58,815 nt of DNA from Methylomonas subterranea. GTDB taxonomy: Bacteria > Pseudomonadota > Gammaproteobacteria > Methylococcales > Methylomonadaceae. The notes under the pieces were generated by a model. That model was not told the origin of the DNA and did no database searches. It saw only the letters and a program-made list of their open reading frames with translations. Where the stretch lies: contig NZ_JANIBJ010000029.1 of the NCBI RefSeq assembly GCF_024505185.1, positions 1 to 58,815 of the forward strand, written 5' to 3'. Positions within the stretch are counted from its first letter, which is position 1. Every line of letters starts with the position of its first letter. Both the position numbers and the translations under genes were made by a program. Shown here piece by piece: positions 42,004 through 49,950 of the stretch.

Positions 42004-43235
42004 ACCGCCGGGTCGTGGTGACCGGCATGGCCGGCTTTTCGCCCATAGGCAACGATTGGGCGGAAATCCGCGGCCGCTTGAGCACCAGGCGTTCCGGTAT
42101 CCGCTATATGACGGACTGGGATAAATACAACGGTCTGCTGACCCGACTGGGCGGCCCGGTGGAAAATTTCGACTTGCCCGCGCATTACACCCGCAAGAAT
42201 ACCCGCAGCATGGGCCGCGTTGCCTTGCTGGCCACCCGTGCGACGGAATTGGCCCTGAGCGATGCCGGCCTGCTGGGCGACCCGCTCATCAGCGGCGGCC
42301 GTACCGGTGTATCCTACGGCTCTTCGGTGGGATCGACCTCGGCCGTGGCGGATTTCGGCAAAATGCTGATCGACCACGATATCGGCAACCTGAATGCCAC
42401 CACCTATCTGAAAATGATGGGGCATACCACCACGGCCAACGTGGCGGTGTTTTTCCAGACCCGCGGGCGCATAATCCCCGCCGTCAGCGCCTGTACCTCG
42501 GGCAGCCAGGGCATAGGCTTCGCCTATGAGGCCATCAAGTTCGGCCAGCAAGATGTAATGCTGGCCGGCGGCGCGGAGGAGCTTTGCCCGACCATGGCGG
42601 CGCTGTTCGATGCCTTGTATGCCACCAGTACCCGCAACCAGGCGCCCGAATCGACCCCGCGCCCCTTCGATCGCGACAGGGACGGCTTGGTAATCGGCGA
42701 AGGAGCTTGCACGCTGGTGCTGGAAGAGTTGGGGCATGCCCTGGCGCGCGGCGCGCATATCTACGCCGAAGTGGCTGGCTTTGCCACCAATGCCGACGGC
42801 GCCCATGTCACCCAACCCAATGCCGATACCATGCAAATCGTCATGCGATTGGCTTTGCGGGATGCCGGGCTGGAAGCCAGCCAAATCGCCTATATCAGCG
42901 CCCACGGCACCGCCACCGAACAGGGCGATATCGCCGAAAGTCATGCAACGGCGGCGGTATTCGGCCCCCATACTCCGCTCAGCAGCCTGAAAGGGTATAC
43001 CGGCCACACCCTGGGAGCCTGCGGCGCCCTGGAAGCCATGGTGGCTATCCGCATGATGCGGGAGGGTTGGTTTCATCCCAATCTGAATCTCGAGCATATC
43101 GATAGCCGCTGCGCCGAACTGGATTACATAAGCGGCGCGGGCCGCGACTTGGCGGCCGAATATGTGATGAGCAATAATTTTGCCTTTGGCGGCATCAATA
43201 CCTCCCTGATTTTCCGGCGCTGGCAAGACCGATAA
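41997..43235 (+). CDS. Beta-ketoacyl-ACP synthase (ApeR-like)
   Basis: 412 residues. Complete FabF-type triad: Cys in AVSACTSGSQGIGFAYEAIK, His in SAHGTATEQGD and His in GYTGHTLGACGALEAM. Resembles ApeR/FabF2, possibly responsible for first condensations with the aryl or acyl starter. Non-ATG start: GTG 41997 or TTG 42000, with GGAGG at 41989-41993 inside the end of the reductase gene; TTG has the better spacing. Confidence 0.9.
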   Translation: MLNRRVVVTGMAGFSPIGNDWAEIRGRLSTRRSGIRYMTDWDKYNGLLTRLGGPVENFDLPAHYTRKNTRSMGRVALLATRATELALSDAGLLGDPLISGGRTGVSYGSSVGSTSAVADFGKMLIDHDIGNLNATTYLKMMGHTTTANVAVFFQTRGRIIPAVSACTSGSQGIGFAYEAIKFGQQDVMLAGGAEELCPTMAALFDALYATSTRNQAPESTPRPFDRDRDGLVIGEGACTLVLEELGHALARGAHIYAEVAGFATNADGAHVTQPNADTMQIVMRLALRDAGLEASQIAYISAHGTATEQGDIAESHATAAVFGPHTPLSSLKGYTGHTLGACGALEAMVAIRMMREGWFHPNLNLEHIDSRCAELDYISGAGRDLAAEYVMSNNFAFGGINTSLIFRRWQDR

Positions 43236-43246
43236 GGATACGGCGG

Positions 43247-43996
43247 ATGCTGCAAGCCCACGACTCGTCCGCCCGCGCCACGCTGAGTTTTACCCTGGAG
43301 CATTGGTGCCTTTGGCAATCCAAGTCCGCCCCAATCGAGGCGATCTGGCCCAATGGCCGGATTTTGCCGGTCCTGGCCGGCGGTGCCGATGTGAGTTTTT
43401 TGCCGATGATGCAGCGCCGCCGCTTGTCGCCGATGGCGCGGGCGGCCTGCGCCGTGGCTTGGGATTGCCGGGAAACGCACGGCGATATGCCGGCGGTGTT
43501 TTTTTCCCGGCACGGTGAAAGCCAGTATTATCTGGAAATATTGTCCGGCTTGGCTGCGGAGGCCGGTGTTTCGCCCAGTCGTTTCAGTCTGTCGGTGCAT
43601 AATGCCATCGGCGGTCTGCACGGTTTACACGCCCAAAGTTTTCAGCCCTATGTCACCCTGGCGGGCGGAGACGAAGGCTTTTTCGGGCCGTTTTTGGAAG
43701 CCGCCGGCCTGCTGCTGGATGTGCCGCAAGTGTTGCTGGTCTGGCACGAACAGGTCCTGCCGGCGATTTACCGCGCCGGCCCGCCGTCATCCCGGGGTTT
43801 ATGGGCTCTGGCCATGGTATTGGGCGGAACGGCCCGGCCCGGCCCGCAACTGAAGCTGATACGCGAAGCAACGGCCATGGACGCCGATGCCGACAGCGAC
43901 GCCGCCGATCCGTTGCCGGCCATGCTCTGCGATCGTCGTAGCGGCAGTTGCCGCTTGGAGCGTGCGACATGGCATTGGAATTTGCAGCATGCTTGA
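43247..43996 (+). CDS. Ketosynthase chain-length-factor-like protein (ApeC-like)
   Basis: 249 residues, a shortened ketosynthase N-terminal domain (family with PF13723): RRRLSPMARAACAVAWD, FFSRHGESQYYLEIL, SPSRFSLSVHNAIGG and TLAGGDEGFFGPFLEA. The active Cys of true ketosynthases is absent. In aryl polyene systems such proteins pair with a ketosynthase and set chain length. Start 43247 is 11 bp after the ketosynthase stop; its end overlaps the acyltransferase gene by 8 bp. Confidence 0.88.
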   Translation: MLQAHDSSARATLSFTLEHWCLWQSKSAPIEAIWPNGRILPVLAGGADVSFLPMMQRRRLSPMARAACAVAWDCRETHGDMPAVFFSRHGESQYYLEILSGLAAEAGVSPSRFSLSVHNAIGGLHGLHAQSFQPYVTLAGGDEGFFGPFLEAAGLLLDVPQVLLVWHEQVLPAIYRAGPPSSRGLWALAMVLGGTARPGPQLKLIREATAMDADADSDAADPLPAMLCDRRSGSCRLERATWHWNLQHA

Positions 43997-44768
43997 ACGG
44001 CTGAATTTTTATTGGCGCTTGTTCGGCACCGGCCTGAGTTTTTTTCTGTTCGGCTGCATGGGTATTCTGGTTTGGGGGCTGATGTTTCCCTTGATCGCGC
44101 CCTTCCTGGGCCGGGGCGAAATTAAAAAACGCCGTACCCGCGGGCTGATGAGCGGAATTTTCCGGCTTTACATGGACTTCATGCGGCTGATCGGCATTCT
44201 CGACTACCGGGTGCTGGGCCGGCGCGAACAACTTGCCGAGGGGGGGAATCTGGTGATTGCCAACCACCCCTGCCTGCTGGATATCGTGTTCCTGATTTCG
44301 CAAATTCCCAATGCCACCTGCATCGTCAAGCCGGCCCTGATCCGCAACCCCTTCATGCGCATCCCCATCCGCGCCGCCGGCTATGTTTATGCCGAGGACC
44401 CGGAAATGCTGATCAGGCATTGCGCCGAGGAACTGAAAGGCGGCGGTTCATTGATCATTTTTCCGGAAGGCACCCGCACCAAGCCCGGTAACGCCGTCAA
44501 ATTTCAACGCGGCGCCGCCGCCATAGCGCTGCACGCCAAGGCGAATCTATTGCCGGTGACCATTCATTGCACCCCCAGCACGTTAACCAAGCATGAAAAA
44601 TGGTATCAAATACCCCAAAAGAGGTTTACTTTGAGCCTGTATGTAGGGGATCATATGCGGTTAACACCAGTTTCGGAAAAAATCGGCCGTCCGCAATTGA
44701 CGCGACTGCTTACCCGGCAATTGGAGGCGTATTTTATTGAGCAACTGGCGCAGCATGGAAAATATTGA
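43989..44768 (+). CDS. 1-acyl-glycerol-3-phosphate-type acyltransferase (ApeD-like)
   Basis: 259 residues. One or two N-terminal membrane segments (about 8-42), then the LPLAT motifs NHPCLLD (HX4D; His and Asp) and FPEGTRTKPG, and LLPVTIHCTP. PlsC-like. Probably transfers an acyl or the polyene chain in building the membrane-anchored end product. Start ATG 43989 lies inside the end of the previous gene. Confidence 0.9.
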   Translation: MLERLNFYWRLFGTGLSFFLFGCMGILVWGLMFPLIAPFLGRGEIKKRRTRGLMSGIFRLYMDFMRLIGILDYRVLGRREQLAEGGNLVIANHPCLLDIVFLISQIPNATCIVKPALIRNPFMRIPIRAAGYVYAEDPEMLIRHCAEELKGGGSLIIFPEGTRTKPGNAVKFQRGAAAIALHAKANLLPVTIHCTPSTLTKHEKWYQIPQKRFTLSLYVGDHMRLTPVSEKIGRPQLTRLLTRQLEAYFIEQLAQHGKY

Positions 44769-45015
44769 AGCCGAGCTTAAACGATTGATCATCGACATTT
44801 TTGAACTCGAAAACCTCACTCCGGGCGAAATTGCTTCCGACGCGCCTCTGTTCGGCGAGGGCCTGGGGCTTGACTCCATCGATGCCTTGGAACTGGGCGT
44901 CGCCTTGAAGAAAAAATACAATATTCATATCGATACCTATTCAAGCAATCTGGTCGAACATTTTGCCTCGGTCAAAAACCTGGCCGGATTTGTGGTATCG
45001 CAACAGGAACAATAA
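44755..45015 (+). CDS. Acyl carrier protein 1
   Basis: 86 residues, acidic. Phosphopantetheine site GLGLDSIDALELGVALKK (Ser near 42). Overlaps the acyltransferase end by 14 bp. Counterpart of ApeE or ApeF; a second carrier follows after 6 bp. Confidence 0.93.
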   Translation: MENIEAELKRLIIDIFELENLTPGEIASDAPLFGEGLGLDSIDALELGVALKKKYNIHIDTYSSNLVEHFASVKNLAGFVVSQQEQ

Positions 45016-45021
45016 CTCAGT

Positions 45022-45270
45022 ATGAAAACCCAAGAAGATGTTTTTAAATTCTTGCAGCAGATCATGGTGGAAATGTTTGATCTGTCGCCCGACCACATCA
45101 TTCCCAGCGCAACACTAAACACGGATCTGGACATCGACAGCATCGATGCGGTGGATTTGATGGTCAGGCTGCGGGAAATCACCGGCAAGCGCATCAACCC
45201 CGAAGACTTTAAAAATGCCCGCACCATCCAGGACGTGGTGGATACCGTGCAGCGCATTACCGCCGCTTAG
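45022..45270 (+). CDS. Acyl carrier protein 2
   Basis: 82 residues. Phosphopantetheine site TDLDIDSIDAVDLMVRLRE (Ser near 40). Two different tandem carriers are a hallmark of aryl polyene operons, one for the starter or priming and one for elongation. Confidence 0.93.
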   Translation: MKTQEDVFKFLQQIMVEMFDLSPDHIIPSATLNTDLDIDSIDAVDLMVRLREITGKRINPEDFKNARTIQDVVDTVQRITAA

Positions 45271-45319
45271 GCGGAATCCATCGATACATCCGGCCGAATC
45301 TCCTCCTTGCCGTTCCGCC

Positions 45320-45922
45320 ATGCGTGAGCCCGATAGCCAGGCCAAAGCGCGAACTCCCGGTACACTTCGGGCGATACTGAGTTGGCTTATCGGCGGCCTC
45401 ACGCTCGGCTACCCTTTCCTGGTCTGGTATTCCCTGGACTATTTTCAACCCCGGACGCTGGCCCTGGCCCTGGCGGCAATCTTTTTACTGCGCATGCTGA
45501 TCAAAAATCCCCGCGCAAATTCGAACGGCCCGTTGCTGAAATTGGCGCCGTTCTGCCTGCTGTTTCTACTGCTCATTGCCCTGCTCAACGAAACTCGCTG
45601 GCTGCTAGGCTATCCGGTGCTGGTCAGTTTGTTGTTTTTCGGCGTGTTCGCCCACAGTCTGCTCTATCCGCCCACCGTGGTGGAACGATTGGCTAGGCTG
45701 GAAGATCCGGACCTGCCCGTCAAGGGCGTTGCGTACACTCGCAAGGTCACTTGGGCGTGGAGCGTGTTTTTCCTCTGCAACGCGGCCGTATCGCAGGCTA
45801 CGGTCTGGTACGGCGACCGCTGGTTGTGGAGCTTTTACAACGGCGGTTTGTTCTATGTTTTGATGGGCTTATTGATGGGCGTGGAAATGCTGATTCGGCG
45901 CAAGGTAAAGGCAAGCTATTGA
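45320..45922 (+). CDS. COG4648-type inner membrane protein (ApeG-like)
   Basis: 200 residues with four to five membrane spans (LSWLIGGLTLGYPFLVW, LALALAAIFLLRML, APFCLLFLLLIALL, PVLVSLLFFGVFAHSLLY, and a C-terminal pair). The segment LPVKGVAYTRKVTWAWSVFF is characteristic of this family, which is found almost only in aryl polyene-type clusters. Exact role unknown. Start ATG 45320; the longer upstream frame is not conserved in character. Confidence 0.85.
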   Translation: MREPDSQAKARTPGTLRAILSWLIGGLTLGYPFLVWYSLDYFQPRTLALALAAIFLLRMLIKNPRANSNGPLLKLAPFCLLFLLLIALLNETRWLLGYPVLVSLLFFGVFAHSLLYPPTVVERLARLEDPDLPVKGVAYTRKVTWAWSVFFLCNAAVSQATVWYGDRWLWSFYNGGLFYVLMGLLMGVEMLIRRKVKASY

Positions 45923-46302
45923 ACGTATCAACCCCCATCGACCCGCCTCGGGTGCTGTACCCCGACATCGTCGCAAGCCGCCGGCTCGCGGACGGCGTAG
46001 TGTTATCCCTCCGCATCCCGCAAAATTTGGCGTATTTTGCCGGCCACTTCGAGCAGATTCCCATCGTGCCCGGCGTGGTACAAATTCAATGGGCCATCCA
46101 TTACGCGCAAGGCTATTTGAACTTGAATACGGCCTTTAGCCACATGGAAGCGGTCAAGTTCAAGGAACTACTGCTGCCGGACCAGCAGTTTGAACTGAGT
46201 TTGCGGTTTCTGAAACCGGCTTGTAAATTGGAGTTTCGCTATTATTCCCTTGACGCCGAATACAGCTCCGGCAGAATTTATTTCCATGAAGCATCCCTTT
46301 AA
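45919..46302 (+). CDS. Hotdog-fold dehydratase (ApeI-like)
   Basis: 127 residues. FabZ-like hotdog: LAYFAGHFEQIPIVPGVVQI carries the catalytic His, followed by MEAVKFKELLLPDQQFEL. Second dehydratase of the pathway, as ApeI beside ApeP. No ATG is available; TTG 45919 overlaps the membrane-protein stop (TTGA), giving coupled translation. Confidence 0.86.
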   Translation: MNVSTPIDPPRVLYPDIVASRRLADGVVLSLRIPQNLAYFAGHFEQIPIVPGVVQIQWAIHYAQGYLNLNTAFSHMEAVKFKELLLPDQQFELSLRFLKPACKLEFRYYSLDAEYSSGRIYFHEASL

Positions 46303-47029
46303 AGCCTGCCTGTTGATACCGGTTTACAACCACGAGCTGCCTTTGCCCGGCATCGTGGAGCGTCTGGCCGCATACAATTTACCCTGCATCCTGGTGGACG
46401 ACGGCAGTGGAGCAACCTGCGCCGAAGTGATAGACAGCTTGGCGGCGCGCTACCCGTGGGTGGAAAGCTTGCGGTTGACGCATAATCGCGGCAAGGGCGG
46501 CGCGGTCAAGGCGGGCATCCTGCGTGCCGAAAGCCTGGGTTACAGCCACGCCGTGCAAATCGATGCCGACGGCCAGCACGATCTCAACGATCTGGCCCAA
46601 TTTCTGGCCGCCGCCGCCGCGCACCCGCAAGCAGTGGTGCTGGGCCAGCCCATCTTCGACGCCTCCATACCCAGACTGCGCTATTACGCCCGATATTTGA
46701 CCCAGATTTGGGTGATCATCAATACCTTGTCGCTGCAAATACGCGACGCCATGTGCGGCTATCGGGTTTATCCCGTCGCAACGTGCGCCGAACTGATACG
46801 CAATACCGCGCTTGAAGAGCGCATGGCTTTCGATGTGGAAATTCTGGTTCGACTGCACTGGCAACAGGTGCCCATGCTGTCCATTCCCACCCGCGTGGCG
46901 TATCCGCAAGACGGTATCTCGCATTTTCGCGGTCTGGAAGACAATCTGCGCATCAGCGCGACCCATGCCCGGCTGTTTTTCGGCATGCTGGCGCGCTTGC
47001 CCAAGCTGTTGGCCCGACATCGGTCATGA
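46286..47029 (+). CDS. Glycosyltransferase family 2 protein
   Basis: 247 residues. GT-A fold: CLLIPVYNHELPLPGIVERL, PCILVDDGSG, RGKGGAVKAGIL, AVQIDADGQHD (the DxD-type metal site), and DAMCGYRVYP further on. Resembles the dolichol-phosphate-mannose-synthase-like proteins of aryl polyene clusters, which attach a sugar or lipid part to the pigment. Start 46286 overlaps the dehydratase end by 17 bp; ATGA overlap with the next gene. Confidence 0.9.
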   Translation: MKHPFKACLLIPVYNHELPLPGIVERLAAYNLPCILVDDGSGATCAEVIDSLAARYPWVESLRLTHNRGKGGAVKAGILRAESLGYSHAVQIDADGQHDLNDLAQFLAAAAAHPQAVVLGQPIFDASIPRLRYYARYLTQIWVIINTLSLQIRDAMCGYRVYPVATCAELIRNTALEERMAFDVEILVRLHWQQVPMLSIPTRVAYPQDGISHFRGLEDNLRISATHARLFFGMLARLPKLLARHRS

Positions 47030-47985
47030 CGACGGAACCATCGCCCAAGCACTGGGCCGCGCTGGAAGAGAGCAGTCTGATTTGGGGCATCAAAACCCTG
47101 GTGTGGATTTACCGGATCTTTGGCCGCTGGGCATTTCGCTTGATTTTAATGCCGGTGGTCAGTTTTTATTTTGTCAGCGGAGGCATGGCTCGCGCCGCTT
47201 CCATGGATTATTTGCGCCGCCTGCGGCGCTACTTCCCCGAACTGCGGATCGGCGGCGGCTGGTGGCAAAGTTACCGCCACTTTCTCGCTTTCGGCGAAAC
47301 CCTGCTGGATAAAATCATTGCCTGGATGGGCCATATCGATGCCGACCGGATCGACTTTCCCAACCGGCCGCTGTTACTGGAATTGCTAGCGCAAAAACGC
47401 GGCGCCATGCTGGTCAGCGGCCATATCGGCAACCTGGAAATCTGTCAGGCCATCGCCAATCTGCGCGGCCACATACACCTGAATATTCTGGTGCACACCC
47501 GCCACGCCGAAAAGTTCAACCGACTGCTGGGCGGCAACGGCGGCAGCGCCACCATCAGACTGATTCAGGTCACCGAGCTGAATCCGGCCATAGCCATAGA
47601 ATTGCAGGAAAAAATCGAGCGCGGCGAATTTCTGGTGATGGTGGGCGACAGAGTGCCCGTGCGGGGCGGCCGCACGGTAAGCGTACCCTTCCTGGGCGCG
47701 GATGCCGCCTTTCCGCAAGGCCCTTATTTATTGGCCTCGCTGCTGCGTTGTCCGGTATTTACCCTGTTTTGTTACCCCCGCCAGGGCCGTTACTTCATCG
47801 ATTTGCAGCCTTTCGCCGAGGCCATCCGCATTCCGCGGGCAGGGCCGTCGCGCCAGGAGCTGCTGAAATCCCTGGCGCGGCGCTATGCCGAACAACTGGA
47901 AACCCATTGCCGTATCGCTCCCTTGCAATGGTTTAATTTTTACCCCTATTGGGAAGCTCCGGCCGAGGAGGAAGATGCGCCATGA
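47026..47985 (+). CDS. LpxL/HtrB-like lysophospholipid acyltransferase
   Basis: 319 residues. One N-terminal membrane segment (about 28-48); the acyltransferase core LVSGHIGNLEICQA replaces the usual HX4D by HIGNLE (His-x4-Glu). Further segments: MVGDRVPVRGGRTVSVPFLG and YPRQGRYF. Probably adds an acyl or the polyene chain to a lipid anchor, as in ApeJ-type fusions, where glycosyl- and acyltransferase are one protein; here they are two adjacent genes. Confidence 0.88.
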   Translation: MTTEPSPKHWAALEESSLIWGIKTLVWIYRIFGRWAFRLILMPVVSFYFVSGGMARAASMDYLRRLRRYFPELRIGGGWWQSYRHFLAFGETLLDKIIAWMGHIDADRIDFPNRPLLLELLAQKRGAMLVSGHIGNLEICQAIANLRGHIHLNILVHTRHAEKFNRLLGGNGGSATIRLIQVTELNPAIAIELQEKIERGEFLVMVGDRVPVRGGRTVSVPFLGADAAFPQGPYLLASLLRCPVFTLFCYPRQGRYFIDLQPFAEAIRIPRAGPSRQELLKSLARRYAEQLETHCRIAPLQWFNFYPYWEAPAEEEDAP

Positions 47986-48398
47986 TCCGCGCCGAAGTGG
48001 AAATGCATGTGCCGTTCTTCGATATCGACATTCTGGGCATAGCCTGGCACGGGCATTATTGCAAATATATCGAAATCGCCCGCTGCGCCATGCTGGATAA
48101 AATCGACTACGGTTACATGGTCATGCGCGCCACCGGCTATGTCTGGCCCATTGTCGACATTCAATTGCGTTATGTGCGGCCGGCCAGATTCGAACAACGT
48201 ATCAAGGTGGCGGCGGAACTGGTGGAGTGGGAATACAGGATGAAAATCAAATACCTGATCACCGATGCCGAAACCGGCGAAGTATTGGCCAAGGGCCATA
48301 CGGTACAGGCGGCGGTGGACAGCGCCAGCGGCGAGATGAGCTATGCCTCGCCGGCTATTTTCCTGGAAAAACTCGGTATCAAAACCGGTGCGCCTTGA
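47982..48398 (+). CDS. 4HBT-type acyl thioesterase (ApeK-like)
   Basis: 138 residues. Hotdog fold with FFDIDILGIAWHGHYCKYIEIAR; the Asp-x2-Gly-x3-His pattern is that of 4-hydroxybenzoyl-CoA thioesterases. Probably cleaves or edits carrier-bound chains. ATGA overlap with the acyltransferase; its end overlaps the next gene. Confidence 0.9.
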   Translation: MIRAEVEMHVPFFDIDILGIAWHGHYCKYIEIARCAMLDKIDYGYMVMRATGYVWPIVDIQLRYVRPARFEQRIKVAAELVEWEYRMKIKYLITDAETGEVLAKGHTVQAAVDSASGEMSYASPAIFLEKLGIKTGAP

Positions 48399-49365
48399 TA
48401 AAAGACTCACCCTGGCGATTCCGCCGCTGGTCTGGCTGGGCTGGTATTTTTTGCCCGCCGCGCCGCCTTTCCGGGCTATAGCCGAACATTGGCCCATTTC
48501 CGTGACCATGGCCTTCGGTTCGTTTATCGCCGGCGCCACCAGCGAAGCCGGCGGAGCGGTGGCTTTTCCGGTATTCACCAAAATACTCGGCATTCCGGCC
48601 GGGCAGGCCAAACTGTTTTCGCTGGCCACCCAGAGCATAGGCATGGGCTCCGCCCTGCTAACCATATTATTGCTGCGCATCCGGGTGGAATGGCGGGCGG
48701 TGTTTTGGGCGGTACTGGGTTCGGTTCCGATGCTGTGCTTGGGTTTAATGACCGCGGATCTAATACCCGCCAGCGCGGTGCGCATGCTGTTTACCGTTAC
48801 CCAAAGCAGTTTTGCATTGGCGCTGTGGTGGCATAATCGCGATTCCAACCGCGACCGCCATGCCAGCCTGCCGGCTTTCGGTGGTCGGGAACGCCTCACC
48901 CTGCTGAGTTTCGGCATGCTGGGCGGCCTGATCAGCGGTTTAATGGGCAGCGGCCTGGAAATCATCGTGTTCTCTGTACTGGTACTGTGGTTTCGCTTAT
49001 GCGAAAAAGCCGCGACGCCGACCGTAATCGTCATGATGGTGCTGACCTCCTGGTCGGGTTTCGCGATGATTTACGCGACCGGCCGCTTTGTGGCTCCGGT
49101 GACGGATTATTGGCTGGCGGCCATTCCCATCGTGGCGATGGGCGCGCCCTTGGGTGTTTACGTGTGTTCGCGCATGTCCAGAGTTGCGGTGGTTTATACC
49201 CTGCTGGGGCTGATTGGACTGGAACTGCTGTCGTCTTTGCTGCTGATTCCGCTGACCGCGCAACTGAGTTTGGCTGCAATCGCGCTGTTCCTGGCATTTT
49301 CTTGCGTGTATTATTCGATGTACCGGTCCAGGCGCTACCTGGATCGCGCGCCCACGCTTCGATAA
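48388..49365 (+). CDS. TauE/SafE-family membrane transporter
   Basis: 325 residues, about eight spans. Two repeats: MAFGSFIAGATSEAGGAVAFPVFTKI and MLGGLISGLMGSGLEIIVFSVLVLW, the TauE/SafE architecture of sulfite/organosulfonate exporters. GTG 48388 is taken as start because it is the first codon in frame giving a normal N-terminus and overlaps the thioesterase end. Aryl polyene operons normally have an MMPL exporter; here this unrelated permease occupies that part of the operon. Substrate unknown. Confidence 0.85.
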   Translation: MRLDKRLTLAIPPLVWLGWYFLPAAPPFRAIAEHWPISVTMAFGSFIAGATSEAGGAVAFPVFTKILGIPAGQAKLFSLATQSIGMGSALLTILLLRIRVEWRAVFWAVLGSVPMLCLGLMTADLIPASAVRMLFTVTQSSFALALWWHNRDSNRDRHASLPAFGGRERLTLLSFGMLGGLISGLMGSGLEIIVFSVLVLWFRLCEKAATPTVIVMMVLTSWSGFAMIYATGRFVAPVTDYWLAAIPIVAMGAPLGVYVCSRMSRVAVVYTLLGLIGLELLSSLLLIPLTAQLSLAAIALFLAFSCVYYSMYRSRRYLDRAPTLR

Positions 49366-49386
49366 CCCCCGCACGAGGAGATGCCA

Positions 49387-49950
49387 ATGCACAGAAGAAC
49401 CCTTTTCCTGGCCGTGTTCGGCCTCAGCATTTTGCTGACAGGCTGCAAGAAAGAACTGAAGCCGGATCAACTGGCACCGGGCGTACAAACCGGGCAGGTG
49501 TATTACACCCAATTCAGCCTGTTCCAGGAAAAAAACAATTTCCGTACCACCAACTACCGCAAGGGCATCCTGATTCCCATCAACACCCCGGTTACCTTGC
49601 AAGCCATTAACAGCGGTCAGGCCGATCTCCGTTTGGTGGAAAGCGGGCAACCGCTCAGCATTGAAAATGTCTCCAAACACACCCAGGAAGACATGCAGAC
49701 CGCCTTTAAAAAAATCGCCGCGCCCGCCAAGGTCGACCTGAGCCAGTTTTCCGCCGCCGAACAGGAAGCGATTTTGGCCGGACAGGTTAAAAAGGGCATG
49801 AGCCGCAAGGCGGTTTTGGCGGCCATTGGCTATCCGCCGCTAACCGAAACGCCTACCCTGAACAGCAACGACTGGGTCTACTGGAAGCACAGGTTCGACC
49901 GCTTTGTGGTGCATTTCAAAAACGACAAGGTGGACAATATTGTCGACTGA
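49387..49950 (+). CDS. Lipoprotein of the polyene operon
   Basis: 187 residues. Lipoprotein signal peptide with lipobox LLTGCKK. The middle has a beta-rich part (YRKGILIPINTPVTLQAI) and the C-terminus resembles SmpA/BamE-like assembly proteins (VKKGMSRKAVLAAIGYPP, NDWVYWKHRFDRFVVHFKNDKV). Resembles the ApeN-type lipoproteins. Probably outer-membrane. ATG 49387 has GAGGAG at good spacing, preferred over ATG 49381. Confidence 0.75.
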   Translation: MHRRTLFLAVFGLSILLTGCKKELKPDQLAPGVQTGQVYYTQFSLFQEKNNFRTTNYRKGILIPINTPVTLQAINSGQADLRLVESGQPLSIENVSKHTQEDMQTAFKKIAAPAKVDLSQFSAAEQEAILAGQVKKGMSRKAVLAAIGYPPLTETPTLNSNDWVYWKHRFDRFVVHFKNDKVDNIVD

